Positions 41,748-50,642 of a stretch of DNA of 64,000 nt are shown here, piece after piece. Each line of letters begins with the position of its first letter. Position 1 is the first letter of the stretch. Origin of the DNA: Roseomonas populi (GTDB lineage: Bacteria; Pseudomonadota; Alphaproteobacteria; Acetobacterales; Acetobacteraceae). Below the pieces are notes generated by a model. That model was not told the origin of the DNA and ran no database searches. It was given only the letters and a program-made list of their open reading frames with translations. Made by a program: the position numbers and the translations under genes. Where the stretch lies: assembly GCF_024594815.1 (NCBI RefSeq), contig NZ_JANJOU010000002.1:62001-126000 (forward strand), given 5' to 3'.

Positions 41748-42548
41748 TCAGGCGGTCAGCCCGGCTTCCCGCAGGATGAGGTCGCGGGAGGCGGTGAGCT
41801 CCGCCTTCAGGCGGGGCAGGTCCGCGTCGAAGCGCGAGGTGGGCAGCAGGACCGAGATGGCGTAGCGCCCGCCGGACGCGTCCACGATCCGGGCAGCGAG
41901 GGCGGAGATGCCGATCCCTGTTCCCTCGCGATCGAGCAGGATGCCGGACTGGGCGCCCGCCGAGAGCTCCTCCAGCAGGCGCGGCAGCTCCGTGACGGTG
42001 TTCGGCGTGCGCGCCTCCAGCGATTGTGGAAGCAGCTTGCGGATCGCGGCCTCGGGTAGGCCGGAGAGGAGCGCCTTGCCCTCCGCACTGCTGTGCAGCG
42101 GCCAGGTGGAGCCGATGCTGGCGGTCAGCCGGATCATCTGCGTGGGCGGCGTGACGATCGCGATCACCACCACCTGCCCGTCCTGCAGCACCGTCATGGC
42201 GGTGGAGCCCTGCGTGGTTGCCGCCAAGCGCTCCAGATGCGGCCGCGCGAGGGCCACGAGGTCGATCCGCACGGAGGTGGCGAGCCGGGTGATCATCGGC
42301 CCCAGGAACACGCCGCCACCCCTCGGATCCACCTTCGCCAGGCCCTCGACGCAGAGCGCGTCCACGATGCGCTGCACCGTGGGGCGCGGCAGGCCGCTGG
42401 CCCTCGCGATCTGGCCGAGGCTGAGGCCGCCGGACTGCCCTTCCAGGGCTCTCAGGACAGACGCCGCCCGGGTGATCAACTGCATTCCCGACCGGGCCTC
42501 GGTCGCGGCAACTTGGGCGGACGGCGCGTCACCATTGGACTTCGTCAT
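41748..42548 (-). CDS. IclR family transcriptional regulator
   Basis: A 266-residue regulator with an N-terminal winged helix (ITRAASVLRALEGQSGGLSLGQIARA, then LPRPTVQRIVDAL) and a C-terminal IclR effector domain (GSTAMTVLQDGQVVV, STWPLHSSAEGKALLSGL). IclR proteins commonly control aromatic and acid catabolism. It lies between the TfdB-like gene (convergent) and the acyl-CoA dehydrogenase at 42628 (upstream, same strand, 79 bp). It is the best in-window candidate to bind the 15-bp motif at 33836 and 37416. The start at ATG 42548 has a weak ribosome site. Confidence 0.9.
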   Translation of the reverse strand: MTKSNGDAPSAQVAATEARSGMQLITRAASVLRALEGQSGGLSLGQIARASGLPRPTVQRIVDALCVEGLAKVDPRGGGVFLGPMITRLATSVRIDLVALARPHLERLAATTQGSTAMTVLQDGQVVVIAIVTPPTQMIRLTASIGSTWPLHSSAEGKALLSGLPEAAIRKLLPQSLEARTPNTVTELPRLLEELSAGAQSGILLDREGTGIGISALAARIVDASGGRYAISVLLPTSRFDADLPRLKAELTASRDLILREAGLTA

Positions 42549-42627
42549 GAGCACCCGAATCGCAGGGTCGGTGCAGTTTGGGAAGGGGGAGGCTCGCCTC
42601 TGGCCGGCGAGGAACCCCAAGGTCGCG

Positions 42628-43812
42628 TCAGCCGGCGCTCTGGCCCGGCGCCGGGGCGGCCGGCTTCGGCGAGCGCTGGGAGAAGCGGCGGCCGAAGACC
42701 TCCTCCGCCAGCCGGTTCTTCATCATCTCGATGGAGCCGCCCGCGATCATCCACCCCCGGCAGCGCCGCATGCAGTACTCGACCAGGGCTTCTTCCGAGA
42801 AGCCGGTGCCGCCCATGATCTGCATCGCCTCGTTCGCCGCGTCGAAGCCGGCCTGATTGCAGGCGAGCTTGGCGAGCGTCGTCTCGTATGCGGAGGGAAG
42901 GCCGCGATCCGCGTTCACCGCGGCGCGGTAGAGCAGGAGCTGTGCCGCCTCCAGCTTCAGCGCCATGTCCGCGAACTTCCACTGGATTCCCTGGAACTCG
43001 TTCAGCGTGCGCCCGAACTGCCGGCGCGCCGCGGCGTGCTCCTTCGCGCGCTCGAAGGCGAAGCGCCCAACGGCGAGGGAGCGCGCCGTGTTCCCGATCC
43101 GCTCCGCATTGAAGGCAGCGATCTGCTTCTTGAATCCGCCAGGGCCGAGCAGGAGGTTCTCCTTCGGCACGCGGCACTCCTCGAAGTAGAGGGCGCTCCA
43201 CTCCTCCCCGTTCATGAAGCGGGAGGGCTGGCCCACGGTGAAGCCCGGGGTGCCGCGCTCGATGAGGATGGAGCCGATGCCATCGATCCCCGGTCCGAAG
43301 CGGAGATAGATGAGGTAGAGCGAGGCCTCGGCGCTGTGCGTGCCGAAGACCTTGGAGCCGTTGACGACGTAGTGGTCCCCGTCCAGCCGCGCCGTGGTCT
43401 TCAGCTCCGTTGCCGCGGATCCCGCTTCCGGCTCACTCATGCCGAGAGAGATGGAGTTCCTGCCCGCCAGGAGGTCCGGCAGCCATCTCGCCTTCTGCTC
43501 CGGCGTCGCGTACTCCGCGAAGGTCCGGATGGGGCCGAAGTTACCGGCCTGGACCACGTCCGCGCTGCGCGGGCAGACCAGCGCCACCTGCTCGATCGCC
43601 AGGACGGCGTCCATGAGGGTGCCGCCCTGGCCACCATCCCTTTCCGGAAGAGTGATGCCCAGCAGGCCCTGCCGCGCCATGAGCTGCGCCACGTCGTAGG
43701 GAAAGCCGGGCGCGTGCGCGCGCCGCAGCGCACCGGCCGCCAGGTTCTCCTCCGCGAAGCGGCGCACGCTGTCCGCGAAGATGCGCTGGTCTTCGGTCAG
43801 GTTGAAATCCAT
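42628..43812 (-). CDS. Acyl-CoA dehydrogenase
   Basis: A 394-residue FAD enzyme. It begins MDFNLTEDQRIFADSVRRF and carries ISLGMSEPEAGSAATELKT, DGDHYVVNGSKVFGTHS and the C-terminal MQIMGGTGFSEEALVEY and IAGGSIEMMKNRLAEEVFG. The Glu of the MCAD IYEGT motif is replaced by Gly (IAGGS), as in isovaleryl-type enzymes. It heads a likely operon with the IclR gene and diverges from the molybdopterin oxidoreductase. It may act on a CoA thioester arising from the aromatic or acid substrate of this region. Confidence 0.9.
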   Translation of the reverse strand: MDFNLTEDQRIFADSVRRFAEENLAAGALRRAHAPGFPYDVAQLMARQGLLGITLPERDGGQGGTLMDAVLAIEQVALVCPRSADVVQAGNFGPIRTFAEYATPEQKARWLPDLLAGRNSISLGMSEPEAGSAATELKTTARLDGDHYVVNGSKVFGTHSAEASLYLIYLRFGPGIDGIGSILIERGTPGFTVGQPSRFMNGEEWSALYFEECRVPKENLLLGPGGFKKQIAAFNAERIGNTARSLAVGRFAFERAKEHAAARRQFGRTLNEFQGIQWKFADMALKLEAAQLLLYRAAVNADRGLPSAYETTLAKLACNQAGFDAANEAMQIMGGTGFSEEALVEYCMRRCRGWMIAGGSIEMMKNRLAEEVFGRRFSQRSPKPAAPAPGQSAG

Positions 43813-44149
43813 CGCCTGGCGCTTCCTGCTCTACCGGTCCTGTCCTGCCGGCGCGCGGGTCAGCACCGCCGAACAGCCGCTTCTACCACCGTGGCGGCAC
43901 CGGGGCAGCGGCGCGGGAGGTGAATGGCCCAATTCGGAAACCGGTATCGGGCACGCCAGCGAACAAGCGATTGGAAGGGGCGTGACTGGTTCTCATGCCC
44001 TGAGCGCAACGCCGGGCCGCCACGGTCCAGGCCGGGCTGCAGCCGCCTTTGGGTGATCGCGCTGGACGGCACACTTCCTGCTAGGTGAGCGGCACGCGCC
44101 TCTCATAGCTGTTGCGCCGGACCCACGGACTGAGCGAAACAATCCTGCC
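43813..44149. other. Divergent intergenic region, no gene supported
   Basis: 337 bp between the acyl-CoA dehydrogenase and molybdopterin oxidoreductase starts; it must contain both promoters. I found no copy of the 15-bp motif or of the TetR-like palindrome and no strong hairpin. Confidence 0.45.
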
Positions 44150-46225
44150 ATGCCCGAGACCCGTTCCTCCGTATGCCCGCATGACTGCCCCAGCACCTGT
44201 GCGCTGGATGTGGAGGTGCTGGACGAGCGCACCATCGGCACGGTGCGCGGCGCGGACAACCCGTACACGGCGGGTGTCATCTGCAACAAGGTGATGCGCT
44301 ACGCCGAGCGGGTTCACCATCCCGACCGCGTGCTGCACCCCATGCTGCGGGACGGGCCCAAGGGCAGCGGGTTGTTCCGGCGCATCACCTGGGACGAGGC
44401 GCTGGACCGCGTGGTCGCCGCCCTCACGGCCGTGGCGGCCCGCCATGGCAGCGAGGCGGTCTGGCCCTACTCCTCCGCCGGGACGATGGGGTTGGTGAAC
44501 CGGGACGGCATCTTCCGGCTGCGCCACGCCATGCGGTGGTCCGGCCGCAAGGGCACGATTTGCTCCACAATTGCCGCCGCGGGCTGGTCTGCGGGGTGCG
44601 GGCGAGTCTCGGGTGTGGATCCGCGCGAGATGGCGCGGGCCGACCTGAACGTGCTCTGGGGCACCAATCCCGTCTCCACCCAGGTCAACGTGATGAGCCA
44701 CGTCACCCGCGCCAGGAAGGAGCGGGGGGCGAAGCTGGTGGTGATCGATCCCTACCGCACAGGTTCGGCCGCCGCTGCCGACATGCACCTTGCCTTGCGC
44801 CCAGGGACGGACGCGGCGCTGGCCTGCGCCGTGATGCACCTCGCCTTCCGCGACGGCCTCGCCGACCGCGACTACATGGCGCGCTACGCCGACGACCCGG
44901 CGGCGCTGGAGGCACACCTGGCCACGCGCGGGCCGGAGTGGGCCGCCCCCATCACGGGGCTGACGGTGGAGGAGATCGAGGCTTTCGCCCGGCTCTACAA
45001 CACCACGCCGCGCGCCTACATCCGCGCGGGCTTCGGCTTCACGCGCGGGCGCAACGGCGCCGCCTCCATGCACGCCGTCACCTGCCTGCCCACCGTCACG
45101 GGCAAGTGGCAGCACGAGGGCGGCGGGGCGCTGTGGAACAACCGCGGCATCTACGCCTGGGACAAGTCGCTGATCGAGGGCACGGCCTGGCGCGACCCGT
45201 CCGTGCGCGAACTGGACATGAGCCGGATCGCCAGCATCCTGACGAACGATCCCGTCGCTCTCCTGGGCGGCCCGCCCGTGCACGCCCTGCTGGTGCAGAG
45301 CGGCAACCCGGCTTCCGTCTGCCCGGACAGCAATCGCGTCCGCGAGGGGCTGCTGCGCGAGGACCTGTTCACCGTGGTCCACGAGCAGTTCATGACGGAG
45401 ACGGCGCGCTACGCCGACATCCTGCTGCCCGCCACGATGTTCCTGGAGCACGACGACATCTATCAGGCGGGCGGCCACAGCCACATCCAGATCGGGCGGC
45501 GGGTGATCGAGCCGCCGGGCGAGGCGCGCTCCAACCACGACCTCGTCTGCGCCCTCGCGCAGCGGCTCGGCTTGAACGATCCCACCTTCCGGATGTCAGG
45601 CCTGGAACTAGCCGATGCGACGCTGCGCGCTTCCGGTTACCCGGGCGCGGAGGAGATGACGGAGCGCCGGTGGCTGGACGTGCAGCCGCCCTTCGAGCGG
45701 GCTCACTTCCTCGGCGGCTTCGGGCACCCGGACGGGCGGTTCCGCTTTCGCGCGGACTGGCGCGCCCTGGGCGACACGGAAGGGCGGCTGCCGTCTCTGC
45801 CGGACTGGGTGCCGCTGGTGGATATGGCGACGGCGGAGCGGCCCATGCGGCTGGTGGCGGCGCCCGCGCGCCAGTTCCTCAACTCCACCTTCACCGAGAC
45901 GCCGAATGCCCGGAAGCGGGAAGGGCGCCCGCAGGCACTGATCGCGCCGGAGGACGCGGTGCGGTACGGCATCGCGGACGGCGCCTTGATGCGCATGGGC
46001 AATGCCCGGGGCGAGGTGGTGCTGCACGCCCGCCACGTGCCCGGCCAGACGCCGGGCACGGTGGTGGTGGAGAGCATCTGGCCCGCCGCTTCCTTCGGCG
46101 GCGCCGGGCACGGCATCAACGTGCTGACCAGCGACGAGCCCGCGCTCCCGGCCGGGGGTGCCGTGTTCCACGACACGGCGGTGTGGATGCGGGCCGAGGA
46201 GGTCGTAGCGCTCGCCGCCGAGTAG
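44150..46225 (+). CDS. Molybdopterin oxidoreductase with an N-terminal Fe-S motif
   Basis: A 691-residue DMSO-reductase-superfamily enzyme. Four Cys in CPHDCPSTC and, about 28 residues on, GVICNKV form a [4Fe-4S] site (C9, C13, C17, C45). The Mo-bis-MGD domains follow, with WDEALDRVVAAL, LNVLWGTNPVSTQ and the C-terminal molydopterin-binding fold (FLNSTFTETPNARKREG). No Tat signal is visible, so it is likely cytoplasmic. No small subunit or membrane anchor lies beside it. The redox reaction is unknown; hydroxylase, formate-dehydrogenase-like and transhydroxylase types all exist in this family. Confidence 0.88.
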   Translation: MPETRSSVCPHDCPSTCALDVEVLDERTIGTVRGADNPYTAGVICNKVMRYAERVHHPDRVLHPMLRDGPKGSGLFRRITWDEALDRVVAALTAVAARHGSEAVWPYSSAGTMGLVNRDGIFRLRHAMRWSGRKGTICSTIAAAGWSAGCGRVSGVDPREMARADLNVLWGTNPVSTQVNVMSHVTRARKERGAKLVVIDPYRTGSAAAADMHLALRPGTDAALACAVMHLAFRDGLADRDYMARYADDPAALEAHLATRGPEWAAPITGLTVEEIEAFARLYNTTPRAYIRAGFGFTRGRNGAASMHAVTCLPTVTGKWQHEGGGALWNNRGIYAWDKSLIEGTAWRDPSVRELDMSRIASILTNDPVALLGGPPVHALLVQSGNPASVCPDSNRVREGLLREDLFTVVHEQFMTETARYADILLPATMFLEHDDIYQAGGHSHIQIGRRVIEPPGEARSNHDLVCALAQRLGLNDPTFRMSGLELADATLRASGYPGAEEMTERRWLDVQPPFERAHFLGGFGHPDGRFRFRADWRALGDTEGRLPSLPDWVPLVDMATAERPMRLVAAPARQFLNSTFTETPNARKREGRPQALIAPEDAVRYGIADGALMRMGNARGEVVLHARHVPGQTPGTVVVESIWPAASFGGAGHGINVLTSDEPALPAGGAVFHDTAVWMRAEEVVALAAE

Positions 46226-46307
46226 CCCGGGGCAGGGGGATCTGACGCTAGGTGAATGGACCGGAGCAGTCATTCCCGCGACCTGCGGCAAGTCTGATAG
46301 CGCCACG

Positions 46308-46500
46308 GGCCGGCTAAGCTTCGACACGCCGGTCGGCTCCGCCGTCGAGACCCGGAGGACCGCTCCTATGGCTTGGTGCGGGCAGAGGTGCATTGCGCCT
46401 ATTGCGGCAGCCGCGTCGGCCACGCCTTCGACGAGGGTCCGCCGGCCAAACCCTACGCTACCCAGCGCGGGGGTGATCTTCATCGACCGATCAGGATGCC
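46308..46500 (+). pseudogene. msrB: Eroded msrB (methionine-R-sulfoxide reductase) remnant
   Basis: Translated fragments match the MsrB core across frames. [15 protein letters not shown] (46308-46352) matches the family's GWPSFxxPV region. After a one-base shift, [20 protein letters not shown] and [10 protein letters not shown] (46355-46443) match the DxSHGMxRxEVxCxxCxxHLGHVFxDGP block. The frame then moves again (AGVIFID). The N-terminal third is missing and there is no start. The zinc and catalytic cysteines are therefore not in one frame. It is most likely a decayed gene, unless sequencing errors account for the shifts. Confidence 0.7.
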
Positions 46501-46775
46501 TGAGACGCCCCGCTCCGAGGCCCAACACAAGCCGTTGGTGCCCGCACAGCCCCACCCATCCCTGACCTCAACAAACCGGCCCTTCTGCTGAAAGGTCGGA
46601 CCGCCCGGAATCTGAACTGACCGCGGCGAAGTCGGACCAACCATCCACAGCTATCAGGCAGCCGGTTCCGGCAGGATGAGACGAGATGCCTTCGAACGAA
46701 GCAGCCCCGAACAGGCGGAACGGGGATGCCGGATCGACGGGGCCTGCACCGCTTGCGCCACAACTCATGCGCTTC
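46501..46775. other. Intergenic, no gene supported
   Basis: Between the msrB remnant and the methionine operator. Short frames lack motifs. Base composition drifts AT-richer towards 46776. Confidence 0.4.
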
Positions 46776-46802
46776 ATAAGGATATCTTTATATCGCTTGA
46801 CA
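46776..46802 (+). promoter_or_regulatory. AT-rich palindromic operator and -35 element of the metE transcript
   Basis: ATAAGGATATCTTTAT at 46776-46791 is a 14-of-16 palindrome in GC-rich surroundings. Five bases later TTGACA (46797-46802) fits a -35, placing a transcript start near 46830, just before the riboswitch. The palindrome position and methionine context suggest a repressor such as an ArsR-family SahR/SamR-type regulator; which protein binds is inferred. Confidence 0.55.
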
Positions 46803-46833
46803 CCTGCGCCGGGCTTCGGCCACATGGTGACGT

Positions 46834-47036
46834 CGAGGTTCCCCGGCGCGCGACATGTGCCGGGGCTAAGAGGGAATCCGGTGCAGGCGCCCAGGCGCCA
46901 AGGCCGGAGCTGCCCCCGCAACTGTGAGCGGCGAGCCGAGGTCCATCACGCGTCACTGGCGCCCGGGGTTCACGCCCAGGCGCCGGGAAGGCCGGGCCGA
47001 AGCGTTGACCCGTGAGCCAGGAGACCTGCCTCGGCA
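46834..47036 (+). ncRNA. Cobalamin riboswitch upstream of metE
   Basis: Conserved elements appear in order: GAGGTTCC, GGGAATCCGGTG, GCTGCCCCCGCAACTGT and the B12-box-like GAGCCAGGAGACCTGCC at 47014-47030. The stem pairing around GGCGCC is visible. It ends about 130 bp before the metE ATG, leaving room for an expression platform. Adenosyl- or methylcobalamin binding would switch off the B12-independent enzyme when B12 is available, as is known for metE in other proteobacteria. Confidence 0.95.
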
Positions 47037-47166
47037 TTTGAAGTCCTCCGGCGGGGTGCCCGGTCAGGTCGCAGGTCCTGCACGGCCGGGCTCCGCTTAG
47101 CGGTGGCGCACGGGCGGGTGACGGCTCGCGCCTGTCCGCCTCGTCCGAACAGAAAAGGCGAGATCT

Positions 47167-49497
47167 ATGTCCGTCACTGTTGCGTCGCTCGGCTTCCCCC
47201 GCATCGGCCCGCGCCGGGAGCTTAAGACTGCCCTGGAACGCTACTGGTCCGGCAAGTCGGACGGGGGGGTATTGCTCGCGGCCGCGGCCGATCTGCGCGC
47301 GAAGGCCTGGGCGCGGCAGAAGGCGCTGGGCGTGGATCACGTGCCGAGCAACGACTTCTCCTTCTACGACCACGTGCTCGACACCAGCGCCATGGTCGGC
47401 GCGGTCCCGGGCATCTACGGCTGGAAGGGCGGACCGGTGGACCTGGACACCTACTTCGCCATAGCGCGCGGCGCCCAGGGGACGGATGGCGGCGAGGCGC
47501 ATGCGGATTGCGGCCATGGCTGCACGCACGGGGCGGTGGACGTGCCCGCCGCCGAGATGACGAAGTGGTTCGACACGAACTACCATTACCTCGTGCCTGA
47601 GTTCTCCACGGGGCAAGCCTTCGCCCTGTCCTCCACCAAGATCGTGGACGAGTTTCTGGAAGCGAAGGCGCAGGGCATCCACACGCGCCCCGTGCTGCTC
47701 GGGCCCGTGACCTTCATCCGCCTGGGCAAGAGCCACACGGGCGAGGTGAACCGCGAGGAGCTGCTGCGTGCCCTGCTGCCCGTCTACGAGGAGGTGCTGA
47801 AGCGCCTCTCCGCCGCCGGCGCCGACTGGGTGCAGATCGACGAGCCCTGCCTGGTGCTGGACCTCACGCACGAGGACCGCGCCCTGCTCGCCATGGCCTA
47901 CGAGGCGCTGGCGAAGGCCGTGCCGGCCGTGAAGCTGATGCTGACCACCTATTTCGGCGGCCTCGGCGACAATCTGGACGAAGCAGTGGCCCTGCCCGTG
48001 GCCGGGCTGCACATCGACCTGGTCCGCGCCCCGGAGCAACTGGAGGAGGTGCTGGCGAAGGCACCAGGGACACTGGTGCTCTCCCTCGGCGTGATCGACG
48101 GTCGCAACGTCTGGCGCGCCGATCTGGAGAAGATCCTGGCCGTGGTGGAGCCGGTGGCGAGGGAGCGCGACATCGTGCTCGCCCCTTCCTGCTCCCTGCT
48201 GCACACGCCGATCGACCTGGCGCAGGAGACGGAGCTGGACGGGGAGGTGCGAGGCTGGCTCGCCTTCGCCGTGCAAAAGCTCGAGGAACTGTCCGTCCTC
48301 GCAGGCGCGTTGAACGAGGGGCGTGGAAGCGTGGCCGAGGCGCTCGCCGCCTCCGCCGCCGCGGCCGCTTCCCGCAAGACCTCGCCCAGGATCCACGACG
48401 AGGCCGTCGCCGCGCGGCTGGCCTTCGCGGACGCGGCCATGGCGCGCCGGAGTAAGGCTTTTACTGCGCGCAGGACATTGCAGGCGGAGAAGCTGGGGCT
48501 CCCGGCCTTCCCGACCACCACCATCGGTTCCTTTCCGCAGACCGAGGAGGTGCGGAAGGCCCGTGCCGCGCACGGCAAGGGCGCGATGACGGATGCCGAG
48601 TACGAGGGGTTCCTGCGCGAGGAGACGGCCCGCACAGTGCGCTGGCAGGAGGAGATCGGCCTCGACGTGCTGGTGCACGGTGAGTTCGAGCGCAACGACA
48701 TGGTGCAGTACTTCGGCGAGCAGCTCTCCGGCTTCGCCTTCACGAAGCATGGCTGGGTGCAATCCTATGGCTCCCGCTGCGTGCGCCCGCCGATCCTCTT
48801 CGGCGACGTGTCGCGCCCGAGGCCGATGACGGTGGCCTGGTGGGGGTATGCCCAAGGCCTGACGGACCGGCCGATGAAGGGGATGCTGACGGGGCCGGTG
48901 ACGATCCTCAACTGGTCCTTCGTGCGGGACGACGTGACGCGGGAACTGGCCTGCCGCCAGATCGCGCTGGCGATCCGCGACGAGGTGGTGGACCTGGAGA
49001 GGGCGGGCGCGAGGATCATCCAGATCGACGAGGCCGCCCTGCGCGAGGGCCTGCCCCTGCGGCGCGGCGACTGGAAGAGCTACCTGGATTGGGCGGTGGA
49101 GTGCTTCCGCATCGCCTCCTCGGGCGTTGCGGACGCCACGCAGATCCACACCCACATGTGCTACTCGGAGTTCAACGACATCATCGCGGCCGTCGGCGAC
49201 ATGGACGCGGACGTGATCTCCATCGAGACGGCGCGGTCGAAGATGGAGCTGCTGGGCGCCTTCGCCGAGTACAGCTATCCCGCGGAGATCGGCCCGGGCG
49301 TCTACGACATCCACTCCCCCCGGGTGCCGGCGGTGGAGGAGATGACGGGGCTGCTGGAGGCGGCGCGGTCGCGCCTGGCGCCGGAGCAGCTCTGGGTGAA
49401 CCCGGATTGCGGCCTCAAGACGCGCAAGTGGCCGGAGACCCGCGCCGCCCTGGTGAACATGGTGGCGGCGGCGAGGGCGGCCCGGGCGCTCGCCTGA
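47167..49497 (+). CDS. metE: Cobalamin-independent methionine synthase
   Basis: A 776-residue enzyme transferring a methyl group from 5-methyl-THF-triglutamate to homocysteine. N-domain: [21 protein letters not shown]-domain zinc ligands: H663 and C665 in [12 protein letters not shown] and C748 in [12 protein letters not shown] Glu ligand is expected near [15 protein letters not shown]. Residues 112-121 form [10 protein letters not shown], a Cys/His-rich insertion between the usual RGAQG and [12 protein letters not shown] blocks. It is about 20 residues longer than the E. coli enzyme. GGCGAG precedes the ATG. It is the first gene after a cobalamin riboswitch and probably starts a metE-metF-ABC transcript. 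Confidence 0.96.
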   Translation: MSVTVASLGFPRIGPRRELKTALERYWSGKSDGGVLLAAAADLRAKAWARQKALGVDHVPSNDFSFYDHVLDTSAMVGAVPGIYGWKGGPVDLDTYFAIARGAQGTDGGEAHADCGHGCTHGAVDVPAAEMTKWFDTNYHYLVPEFSTGQAFALSSTKIVDEFLEAKAQGIHTRPVLLGPVTFIRLGKSHTGEVNREELLRALLPVYEEVLKRLSAAGADWVQIDEPCLVLDLTHEDRALLAMAYEALAKAVPAVKLMLTTYFGGLGDNLDEAVALPVAGLHIDLVRAPEQLEEVLAKAPGTLVLSLGVIDGRNVWRADLEKILAVVEPVARERDIVLAPSCSLLHTPIDLAQETELDGEVRGWLAFAVQKLEELSVLAGALNEGRGSVAEALAASAAAAASRKTSPRIHDEAVAARLAFADAAMARRSKAFTARRTLQAEKLGLPAFPTTTIGSFPQTEEVRKARAAHGKGAMTDAEYEGFLREETARTVRWQEEIGLDVLVHGEFERNDMVQYFGEQLSGFAFTKHGWVQSYGSRCVRPPILFGDVSRPRPMTVAWWGYAQGLTDRPMKGMLTGPVTILNWSFVRDDVTRELACRQIALAIRDEVVDLERAGARIIQIDEAALREGLPLRRGDWKSYLDWAVECFRIASSGVADATQIHTHMCYSEFNDIIAAVGDMDADVISIETARSKMELLGAFAEYSYPAEIGPGVYDIHSPRVPAVEEMTGLLEAARSRLAPEQLWVNPDCGLKTRKWPETRAALVNMVAAARAARALA

Positions 49498-49583
49498 CCG
49501 GAAACGAGGGGCCGTGCCACGGCGCGGCCCCCGCATCGTTCGCCGCCCGGATCTGGGCCGGCTCGAGAAAGGGAGACCGCACC

Positions 49584-50540
49584 ATGAACAACATGGCCAT
49601 GCTGACACCGACACCGAAGCTGCCGCGCTGGCTGGCTGGCGAACGGATCGGTCCCTTGCCGGCGCGCGGCGCCGACCAGCCACCGCCGCTCCTGTCCTTC
49701 GAGTTCTTCCCGCCGAGGACGGAGGCGCTGGAACAGCAGCTCTGGGCCTGCATCCGGCGGCTGGCGCCGCTCGCGCCACGCTTCGTCTCCGTCACCTACG
49801 GCGCGGGCGGCAGCACCCACGCCCGCACCCACGCCACCGTCGCGCGCCTGGCGAGCGAGACGGATCTCGTGCCGGCCGCGCACCTGACCTGCGTGGGCGC
49901 AACGCGGGAGGAGGTGGATGAGGTCGCGCGCGGCTACTGGCAGGCAGGCGTGCGCCACATCGTGGCGCTGCGCGGCGATCCGCCCCCCGGCACCGACTAC
50001 GCGCCCCATCCCGGCGGCTACGAGCACGCCAGCGACCTCGTCGCGGGATTGCGGCGCATCGCTGATTTCGAGATCTCCGTTGCCGCCTATCCTGAGACGC
50101 ATCCCTCTGCGCGCAGCCCAGAGGACGACCTGGACAACCTCAAGCGCAAGCTGGACGCGGGCGCGACGCGGGCGATCACCCAGTACTTCTTCGACACCGC
50201 AACCTACCTGCGCTTCCTGGACCGTTGCTTAGCGGCCGGCATCACCGCGCCGATAGTGCCGGGCATCATGCCCGTGTCCAACTTCGCCCAGGCCGTGAAG
50301 TTCTCCGCCATGTGCGGCACGCGCGTGCCGGACTGGCTCGGCGCGATGTTCGAGGGGACGGAGGACGACCCAGAGATGCGCCGCACGGTCGCGACGGTCG
50401 TCGCGGCGGAGCAGGTGCGCACGCTGCAAGCCAATGGCGTGGACGAGTTCCACGTCTACACGCTGAACCGCCCGGAGCTGACCCATGCCATCGCCCATAT
50501 CCTCGGCGTTCGCCCCAGGCCGGCCAATACCCAGGCATAG
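49584..50540 (+). CDS. metF: 5,10-methylenetetrahydrofolate reductase
   Basis: A 318-residue FAD-dependent TIM-barrel enzyme making the 5-methyl-THF used by methionine synthase. Motifs: [19 protein letters not shown], the NADH/folate region [27 protein letters not shown], and [23 protein letters not shown] and [10 protein letters not shown] close the barrel. GGGAGACCGC precedes the ATG at 49584, 86 bp after metE, and no promoter is evident between them. It belongs to the B12-controlled methionine block. Confidence 0.95.
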   Translation: MNNMAMLTPTPKLPRWLAGERIGPLPARGADQPPPLLSFEFFPPRTEALEQQLWACIRRLAPLAPRFVSVTYGAGGSTHARTHATVARLASETDLVPAAHLTCVGATREEVDEVARGYWQAGVRHIVALRGDPPPGTDYAPHPGGYEHASDLVAGLRRIADFEISVAAYPETHPSARSPEDDLDNLKRKLDAGATRAITQYFFDTATYLRFLDRCLAAGITAPIVPGIMPVSNFAQAVKFSAMCGTRVPDWLGAMFEGTEDDPEMRRTVATVVAAEQVRTLQANGVDEFHVYTLNRPELTHAIAHILGVRPRPANTQA

Positions 50541-50642
50541 GCGACTGCGGCCTGGCGCGCCTGCGCGGGGGTCGATCCGGGGCGGCCCGCCGTACTACAA
50601 GGCTGAAGCGAAGTAGGCCCTGAGACCTTCAAGGAGAGAACG

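Noticed and set aside
41716-41756. GCCTGA/TCAGGC inverted words between the TfdB-like and IclR genes as a terminator
   Set aside because: Arms are only 6 bp, separated by about 30 bp, and lie partly within the coding ends; not a convincing hairpin.
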